Origin: Akkermansiaceae bacterium
GTDB taxonomy: Bacteria; Verrucomicrobiota; Verrucomicrobiia; Verrucomicrobiales; DEV007
Length of the DNA: 64,000 nt
Direction: 5' to 3'
NCBI GenBank assembly: GCA_024233005.1
Contig: JACKQE010000001.1
Coordinates: forward strand, 496,001 to 560,000
The notes under the pieces are model-generated. The model did not search any database, was not told the DNA's origin, and saw only the letters and a list, made by a program, of their open reading frames with translations. Positions 28,543 through 37,082 of this stretch are shown one piece after another. Position numbers and translations under genes: made by a program. The stretch's first letter is position 1; every line of letters starts with the position of its first letter.

Positions 28543-29661
28543 ATGAGGGGCCGGGCACGATTCGCAAGCCTTTCGCTGGCGGTCCTCGGTGTCGGTGCCT
28601 TCCTCAGGGCAGAAGAGAGCGGCACGACTTTGGATTCCGAGATTCGTCGGGCTTCGCGGGAAGCTCCGCTGAGTCTGCAATTTCAGGGACGCCATTCGGT
28701 CGACTTTGCCGACTGGCAAAAAAAATTCTCCGGCCGCCTCAAGGCTTTGTTGGGCCCCACGGATCCGCCGACTGCTTGGACGACGGCAGGAGCCGCGCCC
28801 GTGGAATTGCCGGAGTGCTGGCGGTGGGAATACCGGCTGGAAGCCAAAGGATTTCCTCCCCTGCCCTTGTATCTGCTGGTTCCCAAGGGCATGAAACCCG
28901 GAGAAAAGCGTCCGGCTGTGCTTTGCGTTCATGGTCATGGTCTTTTTGGGCCCGAACCGGTGGTGGGGAGGATAGATCTTCCCGGGGTGACCGCCGCCAT
29001 CAGGGCTGCGAATTACGACTATGGACTGGCTTTTGTGAAGCGTGGCTATGTGGTGGCAGCCCCCTGTCTGATTCCCTTCGGGCAACGCAGTGAAGCCGGG
29101 AAAGATCCTGCGTCAGATCCTTGTGCGGTCGCATTGGTGAGGCTTCAAGCTCTGGGACGTCTCCCGATCTCTGAGAATCTACGCGATTTGCGCTGGTCGC
29201 TTTCTTTTCTCCAATCGAGGGCCGAGGTCGCTGGTGACCTTCTCGGCTGCGCTGGTCTCTCTTATGGAGGCAGAATGACCATGCTGGTGACCGCCGTCGA
29301 TGACCGGATCCGGGTGGCGGCGGTGAGCGGAGCGCTCAATCTCCTGCAAGAGCGGATTCTTGGCGCCTACAGTTGTGGCTCACAGATCATCCCGGGGCTG
29401 CTCCAGATCGGCGATTTCTCCGATATCGGGTGTCTGATCGCCCCCCGGTCCTGTGTTTGGGAGATTGGCAGCGAAGATCAACTCATTCGGCAGCCTTGGG
29501 ATGGCATGTTCCGTGGGAGCTTGGAACGCGCTTATCTGGCTTCTGGGCATCCGGAATCCCTCCACTTCGATCACTTTCAAGGCGGCCATCAATGGCATGG
29601 AACCGTCGCCTACCAGGTATTCGATGCCATCCTCCGTCCACCCACTGACCCCATCCCATGA
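28543..29661 (+). CDS. Secreted alpha/beta hydrolase (dienelactone hydrolase-like)
   Basis: 372 residues: short signal sequence (FASLSLAVLGVGAFLRAEE), then an alpha/beta-hydrolase core. VLCVHGHGLFGPE gives the oxyanion strand, and GCAGLSYGGRMTML carries the nucleophile elbow (G-L-S-Y-G-G). A late His in HFQGGHQWHG is the probable catalytic base, with the acid on the strand near IGSEDQLIR. The arrangement is that of acetyl-xylan-esterase/dienelactone-hydrolase-like enzymes. The start at 28543 is chosen just after ndk; longer reading frames only overlap ndk. Its stop overlaps the SDR start by ATGA, so the two are translationally coupled. Confidence 0.8.
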   Translation: MRGRARFASLSLAVLGVGAFLRAEESGTTLDSEIRRASREAPLSLQFQGRHSVDFADWQKKFSGRLKALLGPTDPPTAWTTAGAAPVELPECWRWEYRLEAKGFPPLPLYLLVPKGMKPGEKRPAVLCVHGHGLFGPEPVVGRIDLPGVTAAIRAANYDYGLAFVKRGYVVAAPCLIPFGQRSEAGKDPASDPCAVALVRLQALGRLPISENLRDLRWSLSFLQSRAEVAGDLLGCAGLSYGGRMTMLVTAVDDRIRVAAVSGALNLLQERILGAYSCGSQIIPGLLQIGDFSDIGCLIAPRSCVWEIGSEDQLIRQPWDGMFRGSLERAYLASGHPESLHFDHFQGGHQWHGTVAYQVFDAILRPPTDPIP

Positions 29662-30467
29662 AACTCTCATTGAAAGATCAGATTGTCGTCGTTGTCGGAG
29701 GAGCCCAGGGCATCGGTCATGCCATTGCGAAGGCATTCTCAGAAGAAGGGTGCCGAGTCGCGCTCTTGGACCGATCGGATGCAGTACTGGGTGCTGCTGA
29801 GGAAATGGCCCGGAACAGCGGTGTGGAATGCCGTGCCTGGGTGATGGACGTCACTGACGAGACCACGGTCCAGAGCTGCGCCTCCGACATCAATGAGCTC
29901 TGGGGAGGTGCCCGCCATGTCGTGTATGCCGCCGGATGCGGTTCGGGGAAATTCGGCTTTCCTTTTTGGAATCTTGATCCTGTCGACTGGCCCCGGGTCC
30001 TTGCGGTCAACCTGTATGGCGCGGTCCACACTGCCCACGCTTTCCAGAGCCAACTATGCCGGTCTGGGAGTGGTTCCCTTCTGTTCCTGACCAGTGTGGC
30101 TGGTCAGATCGGCTCCCAGACGGATCCGCCTTACAGCGCGGCCAAAGCCGCCTTGACGAATTTCATGCATTGTGCGGCCAAGGACTTCGCTCCCTTTGGC
30201 GTGCGGGTCAATGCGATCGCTCCCGGGATGGTCCGGACCTCTCTCAATGAAGCTGTCTGGGAGGCTTCGCAGGCAGGTCTGCCCTCCCCCGAACGGCAGG
30301 AGTACGAGGTTTGGGCTGGGGAAAAAATCCGACGTGTTTCCCCGCTCGGCAGGTGGCAGGAGCCGGAGGAATTCGGTGCGATGGCCGTTTTCCTGGCTTC
30401 TGAGGCTGCCCGGAACATCACCGGGCAGACCTTGAACATTGATGGCGGGCAGGTCATGCACGCCTGA
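29658..30467 (+). CDS. Short-chain dehydrogenase/reductase (SDR)
   Basis: 269 residues, classical SDR length. The NAD(P) site VVVGGAQGIGHAIAKAF (GGxxGIG type), the acidic DRSD after strand 2, the TSVAGQIGS Ser strand and the YSAAKAALTNF catalytic Tyr/Lys are all present, as is the family end NITGQTLNIDGGQV. Asp after strand 2 favours NAD over NADP. It overlaps the preceding hydrolase by 4 nt (ATGA), suggesting that one substrate is handled by both. The substrate itself is unknown. Confidence 0.93.
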   Translation: MKLSLKDQIVVVVGGAQGIGHAIAKAFSEEGCRVALLDRSDAVLGAAEEMARNSGVECRAWVMDVTDETTVQSCASDINELWGGARHVVYAAGCGSGKFGFPFWNLDPVDWPRVLAVNLYGAVHTAHAFQSQLCRSGSGSLLFLTSVAGQIGSQTDPPYSAAKAALTNFMHCAAKDFAPFGVRVNAIAPGMVRTSLNEAVWEASQAGLPSPERQEYEVWAGEKIRRVSPLGRWQEPEEFGAMAVFLASEAARNITGQTLNIDGGQVMHA

Positions 30468-30542
30468 TCCTCGTTCCGTCAGGATGCGAAATGCCCATGC
30501 GGTGGCGGTGTCCCGTGCTACCATGGCGCTCTGAAACGTTTC

Positions 30543-32078
30543 ATGATATCCCACGACACGATCCCCGCCGAACCACCGGTCGATCTGGTGCACCATCCCC
30601 GTTGGCAGGAGGAAGACCTTGGTCTGCCACTGCCGGATTCTCCGCATGCCGTTTCTGTGGCGATGCCACTCTGGGAGCATGTGGTGGCCTATGAGGAAAA
30701 TGATCCCGGGGTCACCAGCCGGTTCCAGAGCGGGTATCCCAGGTTTTTTTTACAGCCAGTGGTGCGCCGGCTCTTCAGCGACGCGGCCTTGCGCAGTGCC
30801 CGCGACGGCGAACAAGCGGTGGTTTTCCCCTCAGGTGAAGCCGCCGCCCGTTGCTCGGTCTATGTGGAAAGGAAATGCCGGACCCGACCAAGGTTGGTCC
30901 CCTTCGGCTGGGGAGACCTCACTTCCGTGCTGGTTCCCACAGCGGGCGGTGCGTTCGATGCTGCGATGAAGTACTGGCGTTACTGCGGTGAGATTGTCAG
31001 TTCCCGCGTTGCAGAACAGGCTCTTTTGGGCGCTGCTCCGGACCCGGCCATCCGACAGGCGGGCGAGCGGGCGAGACGGGAGATCCGACAACACCTCGCG
31101 GATTATGCCGGTCAGACTGCCGCCGAGGTGTTTTTGTATCCCTCGGGGATGGCGGCCATCGCGGTGTTGCACCGGGCGCTGGTTCGGCTGAATCCCGGAC
31201 TACCCACGGCTCAGGTCGAGTTCCCCTATGTCGATCTGCTCAAAGTGCAGGAGGAATTTGGCTCCGGCGTGCATCCTTTCCTGTTGGCTCCCGGTGGAGG
31301 TCCTCCAGAAATCGCTCCCCTGCTCTACCAGGGCGGCCTTGCCGGGGTTTACACGGAGGCTCCCAGCAATCCTCTGATGCGCACCGCAGACCTCCCGGGA
31401 TTGGCCTCCATGCTCGCGCCGCGCGGCATTCCTCTGGTGGTCGATGACACGGTCGCTTCCTCGGTGAACGTGGACGTGCTTCGGTATGCCGATGTGGCGG
31501 TGAGCAGTCTGACCAAATGGTTCTCTGGACAGGGGGATGTCCTTGCAGGCGCCGTCATCCTGCGATCCAACTCACCGCTGGCGTCGGATCTCCGCCGGGC
31601 ATTGCGTGCCGAGGGAGGTGAGGATTTGTCTGATTGGGATGCCATTGCGCTCGAAAAAACTAGCCGGAATTACGAATCCCGGGTGCTTCAGGTGAACCGG
31701 ACGGCGGCTGCGTTGCACGACTTGTTGAGCGGTCACCCGGGGGTGGAGCGAATTTGGCATCCTCTGACGGAAACGCCGCACCACTTTGAGGCGGTTTGGA
31801 GAGGCCGTCCGGCGGGTCACGGCGGGCTGCTCTCCCTGCTCCTGAAGGACTCTGACCGAACCTCCCCCGCCTTCTACCGGCACCTCAGACTCTGCAAAGG
31901 TCCGAGTTTTGGCACGGCCTTCAGTATGGCCTGTCCGTTCACCCTGCTCGCCCACTATCAAGAGTTGGAGGCAGTCGCCCGATCCGGAGTGCCCGCCAAC
32001 CTGATCCGGGTTTCCGTCGGGTTGGAGGAGGAAGAGGACCTTCTGCAACGGTTCCAGAGAGCGCTCGAGGTCAGGTGA
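30543..32078 (+). CDS. Cys/Met-metabolism PLP enzyme, fungal Str2 (cystathionine gamma-synthase)-like
   Basis: 511 residues; ordinary bacterial MetB/MetC are about 380-400. The C-terminal three-quarters follows the transsulfuration fold, with the PLP lysine in VAVSSLTKWFSGQGDVLAG and a VVDDTVAS cofactor loop. The N-terminal extension has SVAMPLWEHVVAYEENDPGVTSR and SGYPRFFL, wording like the yeast Str2/YML082W-type cystathionine gamma-synthases rather than E. coli MetB. Role in joining cysteine with an activated homoserine is inferred from the family. ATG at 30543, 75 nt after the SDR. Confidence 0.8.
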   Translation: MISHDTIPAEPPVDLVHHPRWQEEDLGLPLPDSPHAVSVAMPLWEHVVAYEENDPGVTSRFQSGYPRFFLQPVVRRLFSDAALRSARDGEQAVVFPSGEAAARCSVYVERKCRTRPRLVPFGWGDLTSVLVPTAGGAFDAAMKYWRYCGEIVSSRVAEQALLGAAPDPAIRQAGERARREIRQHLADYAGQTAAEVFLYPSGMAAIAVLHRALVRLNPGLPTAQVEFPYVDLLKVQEEFGSGVHPFLLAPGGGPPEIAPLLYQGGLAGVYTEAPSNPLMRTADLPGLASMLAPRGIPLVVDDTVASSVNVDVLRYADVAVSSLTKWFSGQGDVLAGAVILRSNSPLASDLRRALRAEGGEDLSDWDAIALEKTSRNYESRVLQVNRTAAALHDLLSGHPGVERIWHPLTETPHHFEAVWRGRPAGHGGLLSLLLKDSDRTSPAFYRHLRLCKGPSFGTAFSMACPFTLLAHYQELEAVARSGVPANLIRVSVGLEEEEDLLQRFQRALEVR

Positions 32079-32142
32079 AATTTGCGTGGCAACGAATTTT
32101 TTCCTCGCCAAATGGCTAAAATTCTGGCAGGAAATCACCCTC

Positions 32143-32508
32143 ATGAAATTCTTCCGTTCCACCATCATCATTTCCGCTTTTGCGTTCGCCACTTCGTTCG
32201 CCTCCTCTCTGGTCATGGCCAAAGACTATGAGATGGAGGACATCATGAAAAAAGGCATGAAAGGAGACACTTCCCTGCTCGCCAAGGTTCAAGGAGGCAC
32301 CGCCACCGATGAGGAAAAGAAGACTCTCTTGGCAATGTTTGTCTCCCTGGCCGCCTTCACTCCAGAGAAGGGCGATCAGGACTCTTGGAAGACCAAAACC
32401 ACCGCGTTGAAGGATGCCATGCAGCCCTTCGTGGATGGCAAGGGTGACGTGGCCGCACTGAAAAAGGCTTCCAACTGCAAGGCCTGCCACAGTGTGCACA
32501 AGGAATAA
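32143..32508 (+). CDS. Small exported c-type cytochrome
   Basis: 121 residues with a signal peptide (MKFFRSTIIISAFAFATSFASSLVMA). A single heme-binding motif CKACH lies at residues 112-116, only five residues from the end, in a mostly helical protein. That layout resembles class II cytochromes c (cytochrome c' type), where the heme sits at the C-terminus of a four-helix bundle. The start at 32143 is fixed by AGGA about 9 nt upstream. Ligand binding or electron transfer in the periplasm is expected. A strong terminator follows. Confidence 0.85.
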   Translation: MKFFRSTIIISAFAFATSFASSLVMAKDYEMEDIMKKGMKGDTSLLAKVQGGTATDEEKKTLLAMFVSLAAFTPEKGDQDSWKTKTTALKDAMQPFVDGKGDVAALKKASNCKACHSVHKE

Positions 32509-32538
32509 TTTCCCTGCCAAACCTGTCAATTTCCCATC

Positions 32539-32573
32539 AAACCGTCCCCGGTAGTTCCGGGGGCGGTTTTTTT
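32539..32573 (+). terminator. Rho-independent terminator after cytochrome gene
   Basis: Stem AACCGTCCCCGG with CCGGGGGCGGTT (near-perfect, one bulge/mismatch), loop tagtt, then a run of T to 32573. It lies 30 nt after the cytochrome stop codon. Confidence 0.88.
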
Positions 32574-32637
32574 GTGCCCGGGTGGCTGAGTGGTCACGCC
32601 ATTGCAAACCCCGGAGTTGCGACCTAATTTCCCGGGA

Positions 32638-33416
32638 ATGGACACAGTCAAAACAGGTCCTTCAGAGATCGATCCGCTGGTGATGCGGAAGGAGTTCCTG
32701 GGTCGATTGGGCTCGGAAACGCCCTTCTATCGGCTGTTCGATTTGATGCCTGGTGTCTCATTTTTGCCAAGGACACCACATTCCGGCTAATGGGGGCGAG
32801 CCGGGGCTTTTTTGAACGCCTCGGTTACCCAGCCGAGGAGGACATTGTGGGAAAGGATGATTTCGCCCTCTTTCCACGTCAGATTGCCGCGCATTTCCGG
32901 GAAGATGACGAGGAGGTTGTCCGCACCGGACAGGCAAAAATCAGGATTGTGGAGCTATTTCTGAACGAACAGGGACTGCCCGACTGGTTCATGACTCACA
33001 AGATTCCCCTGCGCGATCGGGCGGGGGATGTGATCGGCCTCATGGGAATGGTGCAGACCTTTGATGATCGTCAGTTGGCCGGCATGCCGACCATGGAATT
33101 GGGGGAGACGGTGGACCACATCCGGGCCCGTTTCCGCCATGGGGTCACGGTGACGGAATTGGCCGACCGCCTGGGGATCTCCGAGCGTCATTTGCACCGC
33201 CGCTTTATGGGAGTGTTCGGCATTGGACCGCGGGAATTCATCAACCGAGTCAGAGTCCAGGCCGCCTGCGAGGAACTGGAGCGCCGAACCCGGGCCGGGC
33301 TTCAGGAAATTTCACGCGATCTGGGGTTCCGTTCCCAGAGCGCCTTCAGCCAATTTTTCCGGGCTCAGGTGGGCATGGCTCCTCTGGAGTGGCGGCGCCG
33401 GACTCTGGTGCGATGA
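32638..33416 (+). pseudogene. PAS-AraC family regulator, interrupted by one-base frameshift
   Basis: Two adjoining reading frames together give one complete PAS domain plus an AraC-type helix-turn-helix. The first frame (from ATG 32638) reads to FDLMPGVSF and then falls into a short off-frame end; the second resumes at KDTTFRLMGASRGFFERLGYP. Adding one T to the five-T run at 32761-32765 restores GVSFFAKDTTFRL, matching the PAS pattern of related regulators. C-terminal ITELADRLGISERHLHRRFxxVFGIGPREFINRVR and LGFRSQSAFSQFFRAQVGMAPLEWR are the two AraC HTH halves. It is either a broken gene, a slippage site or a homopolymer read error. mutS follows after 50 nt. Confidence 0.85.
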
Positions 33417-33466
33417 TTTCACCTTGCCCCGGGGGCTGGAAGTCCCTAGGTTCCCTGCCTTCAACC

Positions 33467-36034
33467 ATGGCGGCAGACAGCAACGAGACCGGGGGCAGCA
33501 CCCCGATGATGCGGCAGTATCAGACGATGCGCCACAGCCTTCCCTCTGACATCATTTTGATGTACCGGTTGGGGGATTTTTACGAAATGTTTTTCGACGA
33601 TGCCAAGGTGGCGGCCGGTATCCTTGGATTGGCCCTCACCAAACGCAACGGGATCCCCATGTGTGGGGTGCCTCATCATTCATCGGCTGGGTATCTTGCC
33701 AAATTGATCCAAGCCGGGAAACGGGTGGCCATTGCCGAGCAGACCTCCGATCCCAAGCCGGGCAAACTGGTCGAGCGAGAGATTTCCCAGATCATCAGCG
33801 CCGGGACGGTGGACGACTCGGCCCTTCTCCCTTCGGGCAGGCCCAACTATCTGGCTGCGGTCTTCCGGGCTGGCACCCGCATCGGTATCGCCTCTGTGGA
33901 GCATTCCACCGGAGAGTTCCGCCTCACCGAAGTGGATGATCGTGGGCAGTGCGAGGATGAGTTGGAGCGTCTCCATCCCGCGGAAATGTTGCACAGCGAC
34001 GAACAGACCCAGGAATTTGGCGGGCTTCCGGCTGCCCAGGGTCATGACGGATATGCCTTCCTTTATGACCAGGCCTACCACACTTTGAAAGCCCATTTCA
34101 AAGTCCAGTCCCTCGATGGCTACGGCTGTGCCGACCTGCGGGCGGCGGTCTGCGCTGCCGGGGCCATTCTGCATTACCTGGAGTCCCAAATGCGCCGTGG
34201 GGTCGGGCACATTCGTCAGATGCGCGCTTATCGGGTCGACGCTCATGTCCTGATTGACAGTTCCAGCCAGCGGAACCTCGATCTGCTGAACAGCCGGAGC
34301 GGCGTGAAACACTCGTTGCTCGGGGCGATCGATCGCACCGTGACCCCCATGGGGGCGCGGCGGCTGCGGGATTGGGTGGCTCATCCTTTGCGAGACCTCG
34401 AGGTTCTGACGGAACGTCAGGAAGTCATCGCGGCGTTGATCCGGGAACCCGGGGTGTTGACCCGGTTGCGGGACCGGCTTGGGGAAGTCCGCGACATGGA
34501 ACGCACCTTGAGCAGGCTCAGCCAGGGGTCCGGGAATGGCCGGGAGTTGCGCGCGCTGGTCCAGTCCCTGCTGCAAATCCCTGAAGTGAAAGACTGCCTT
34601 TCCCGTCTCCCCCGGGGAGCAGCCATCCTGGAGCGCGCGCCGGAGAGACTTGGCGACTTCACGGAGCTAACCGCATTGTTGGATCGCGCGCTGGTGGATG
34701 AACCGCCCGCCACTCTGAAAGAGGCCGGTTTGTTCCGGGATGGTTATCACAGCGACATCGACGATCTTCGGAATGCGTCCACCCTCGGCCGCCAATGGAT
34801 CGCCGATCTCCAGACCCGCGAACAGGACCGCACCGGTATCAAGTCCCTCAAAGTGCGCTACAACGCGGTCTTTGGCTACTTCATCGAAATCACCCGGTCG
34901 AACCTTGCCAATGTGCCGGACGACTACACCCGCAAACAGACCACGGTGAACAGCGAGCGGTTCATCACCCCGGAGCTCAAGGAAGTGGAGAACAAGATTC
35001 TGGGGGCCGATGAACGCCTCAAAGCCCTGGAGTATGAGGAGTTTCAAAATCTGCGCGAAACCGTGCTGGAACACCTTGGACCGATCCAGGAGGCTGCTGC
35101 GGCAATCGCCGATCTTGACGCTCTCTCCGGTCTAGCCGAATTGGCGTTGCTCTACAACTACTGCCGTCCTTTGCTCAACGAGTCGCGCAACCTATACATC
35201 CGCGATGGGCGGCACCCGGTGCTCGACCAAAACATCGCCGAGGAAAAATTCGTCCCCAACGACACCGTATTGGAACCCGGGAAAGATCGTGTCCTGCTCA
35301 TCACAGGGCCCAACATGGCGGGCAAATCCACCTATATCCGCCAGGTCGCACTGATCACTTTGATGGCTCAGATCGGGAGTTATGTGCCGGCGGCGGAAGT
35401 CGAGATCGGATTGGTCGACCGGATCTTCACCCGCGTCGGGGCCAATGACGATCTGAGCCGGGGTCAGTCCACTTTCATGGTCGAAATGAATGAGACGGCA
35501 CTGATTGTCAACAATGCCACCGACCGGAGCCTCGTCATTCTCGATGAGATTGGCCGGGGCACCTCCACGTTTGACGGACTCTCGATCGCATGGAGCGTGG
35601 CTGAGCACCTCCACGACCGCATCCAGGCGAGAACCCTCTTCGCCACCCATTACCATGAGTTGACGCGATTGGCAGATTCCCGGCCTGCCGTGAGGAATTA
35701 CAATGTGGCGGTGCGGGAGTGGAATGATCAGATCATTTTCCTGCGCAAGATCGTGCCGGGAGCCGCCGACCGTAGTTATGGCATCCAGGTGGCGCGCTTG
35801 GCGGGGATGCCAAGGGAAATCATTGAGCGGGCCAAGACCATTCTGGCCGAACTGGAGGCGGGAGGTCAGGCTATTGCCCTGACTGATCCGATGGTGCAGG
35901 AAATGAAGCTGGATCGGTCAGATCCGGTCATTTTGAAAAAGAGCCGTCGGGTTCCCACATCTTCAGAGATTTCCGCAGCAAAGGAAACAGACGGTGATCA
36001 GAATGGCCCGAGTCAGTTGCACTTCGGGTTTTGA
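33467..36034 (+). CDS. mutS: DNA mismatch repair protein MutS
   Basis: 855 residues, like E. coli MutS (853). MutS finds mispaired bases and recruits MutL. The N-terminal mismatch-binding domain has MYRLGDFYEMFFDDA (Phe-x-Glu wedge). The C-terminal ATPase has the Walker A GPNMAGKSTYIRQVAL, the VDRIFTRVGANDDLSRGQSTFMVEM segment, Walker B SLVILDEIGRGTSTFDG and TLFATHYHEL. The start at 33467 is chosen; longer frames overlap the regulator's end. The last 30 residues are a weakly conserved tail. No mutL nearby. Confidence 0.97.
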   Translation: MAADSNETGGSTPMMRQYQTMRHSLPSDIILMYRLGDFYEMFFDDAKVAAGILGLALTKRNGIPMCGVPHHSSAGYLAKLIQAGKRVAIAEQTSDPKPGKLVEREISQIISAGTVDDSALLPSGRPNYLAAVFRAGTRIGIASVEHSTGEFRLTEVDDRGQCEDELERLHPAEMLHSDEQTQEFGGLPAAQGHDGYAFLYDQAYHTLKAHFKVQSLDGYGCADLRAAVCAAGAILHYLESQMRRGVGHIRQMRAYRVDAHVLIDSSSQRNLDLLNSRSGVKHSLLGAIDRTVTPMGARRLRDWVAHPLRDLEVLTERQEVIAALIREPGVLTRLRDRLGEVRDMERTLSRLSQGSGNGRELRALVQSLLQIPEVKDCLSRLPRGAAILERAPERLGDFTELTALLDRALVDEPPATLKEAGLFRDGYHSDIDDLRNASTLGRQWIADLQTREQDRTGIKSLKVRYNAVFGYFIEITRSNLANVPDDYTRKQTTVNSERFITPELKEVENKILGADERLKALEYEEFQNLRETVLEHLGPIQEAAAAIADLDALSGLAELALLYNYCRPLLNESRNLYIRDGRHPVLDQNIAEEKFVPNDTVLEPGKDRVLLITGPNMAGKSTYIRQVALITLMAQIGSYVPAAEVEIGLVDRIFTRVGANDDLSRGQSTFMVEMNETALIVNNATDRSLVILDEIGRGTSTFDGLSIAWSVAEHLHDRIQARTLFATHYHELTRLADSRPAVRNYNVAVREWNDQIIFLRKIVPGAADRSYGIQVARLAGMPREIIERAKTILAELEAGGQAIALTDPMVQEMKLDRSDPVILKKSRRVPTSSEISAAKETDGDQNGPSQLHFGF

Positions 36035-36049
36035 AAGCCCTTTTCTTAC

Positions 36050-36478
36050 TCAGACCTCCGTTGGCCCCAGATAAACCAGGCGGATTTCGTTGAGGTCGTA
36101 GACGATCTCCAAATATTCCGAGGCCTTGGTGATCTCATCATCAGAGATGCCTCGGATGGTGATCAACTGTCCGGAAAAAATGCCGCGGTTGACGGTAACG
36201 CCTTCGCGAAGAAGTCGCGCCGTGGCTTCCACTCCTCCCAAGGAGTCCGGAAGCACATGAGCCACTCCCATGGAGGCGAGCTCGGATGAGATGCAGGCGA
36301 TGTTCTGCGCATTGCGCTGGGCGGCTGCCTTGTGTGAGGAATCCCAGACATTGGAGATGGTCGGTACCGCCAGCATCCCCAAAATGCCGACAATGGCCAC
36401 CACGACGATCATTTCGACCAGACTGAAAGCAGTCCTTAGCCGAAAAATCCTGCGTTGGGTAAGGCCAGGGAAGTTCAT
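36050..36478 (-). CDS. Type II secretion / type IV pilin-like pseudopilin
   Basis: 142 residues with a prepilin leader: 17 mostly basic residues end at A before FSLVEMIVVVAIVGILGMLAVP, so cleavage by prepilin peptidase is expected before the Phe, with Glu at +5 as the family requires. A helical spine follows, then a globular domain with no disulfide pair. Its gene overlaps the upstream 36475-36870 gene by ATGA, so the two are coupled. No secretion ATPase or secretin gene is in the window; it may belong to an apparatus encoded elsewhere. Confidence 0.85.
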   Translation of the reverse strand: MNFPGLTQRRIFRLRTAFSLVEMIVVVAIVGILGMLAVPTISNVWDSSHKAAAQRNAQNIACISSELASMGVAHVLPDSLGGVEATARLLREGVTVNRGIFSGQLITIRGISDDEITKASEYLEIVYDLNEIRLVYLGPTEV

Positions 36479-36870
36479 TTTCCACCTCCAAATATCCGGC
36501 CGCGCTGATCTGCGCTAAAGCCTGCCAGGGTGTCGGCGAGTTTGTCGGAATACAGAGTGTATTGGTCCGGGTGTCCTCCGGCGTCGCCGGCAATGATGGA
36601 TGCGAGTTCACTTGGCTGCGGAGGTGGTGCCGGATTCGCAGGTGCTTCCACTGCTCCGGGCGTGTTTTCATCCGCAGTTGGGTCATTCGAGGTTGGCGAG
36701 GTCGGCGAGGTTGGAGTGGGTGATGATCTCCCCTGCATCCATTTTCCAAAAGCTTCCAGAATGTCTGAGATCACTCCGCACTGGGCGGGGACCGGAGCCG
36801 CGACTACGGAGAAGCAGAGGCCTAAGGCCAAAAGCCTTGTCTGCGTGCGCTTCCATACTGTTTTCATCAT
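36475..36870 (-). CDS. Small exported protein with TSP-rich linker
   Basis: About 131 residues: hydrophobic N-terminus (RLLALGLCFSVVAAPVPAQCG), a short amphipathic section (ISDILEAFGKWMQG), then a Pro/Thr/Ser-rich linker with three TSP units, and a C-terminal segment without recognisable fold. The lipobox is imperfect (PAQC), so a lipoprotein is possible but not assured. ATG at 36870 (another at 36867); an upstream extension is AT-rich and unlikely. It is coupled to the pseudopilin downstream by an ATGA overlap and divergent from the hybrid sensor gene. Confidence 0.6.
   Translation of the reverse strand: MMKTVWKRTQTRLLALGLCFSVVAAPVPAQCGVISDILEAFGKWMQGRSSPTPTSPTSPTSNDPTADENTPGAVEAPANPAPPPQPSELASIIAGDAGGHPDQYTLYSDKLADTLAGFSADQRGRIFGGGK
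36689..36715. repeat. Three 9-bp tandem repeats coding for TSP units
   Basis: Units gaggttggc, gaggtcggc and gaggttgga follow one another and read on the minus strand as Thr-Ser-Pro repeats in the linker of the small exported protein. Such a run can change copy number by slippage without breaking the frame. Confidence 0.8.
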
Positions 36871-37082
36871 CTTGGGTAGTGAGTTGAGTCTCTGATTATC
36901 CCCATTTGAGATAAATATCATAAAAACCATGCCAAATGCAAATGAAAATTCAAAATATTCTTTCCGCCTGGGAATCATCCTTTCAAATGCCAGTATTCAG
37001 CAAAGTCATAATTTTAAAAATTCCTCTTGAGTATGATTATTATGAAATGCATATTGAAGGGTTTCGTCGTCACTCGTTTCCA

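Noticed and set aside
32576..32637. tRNA-like start gcccgggtggctgagtggtc resembling a Ser/Leu tRNA D arm
   Set aside because: No anticodon stem of proper form and no T arm (no gttcgaa word); only 62 nt to the possible acceptor partner. Probably chance, at best a remnant.
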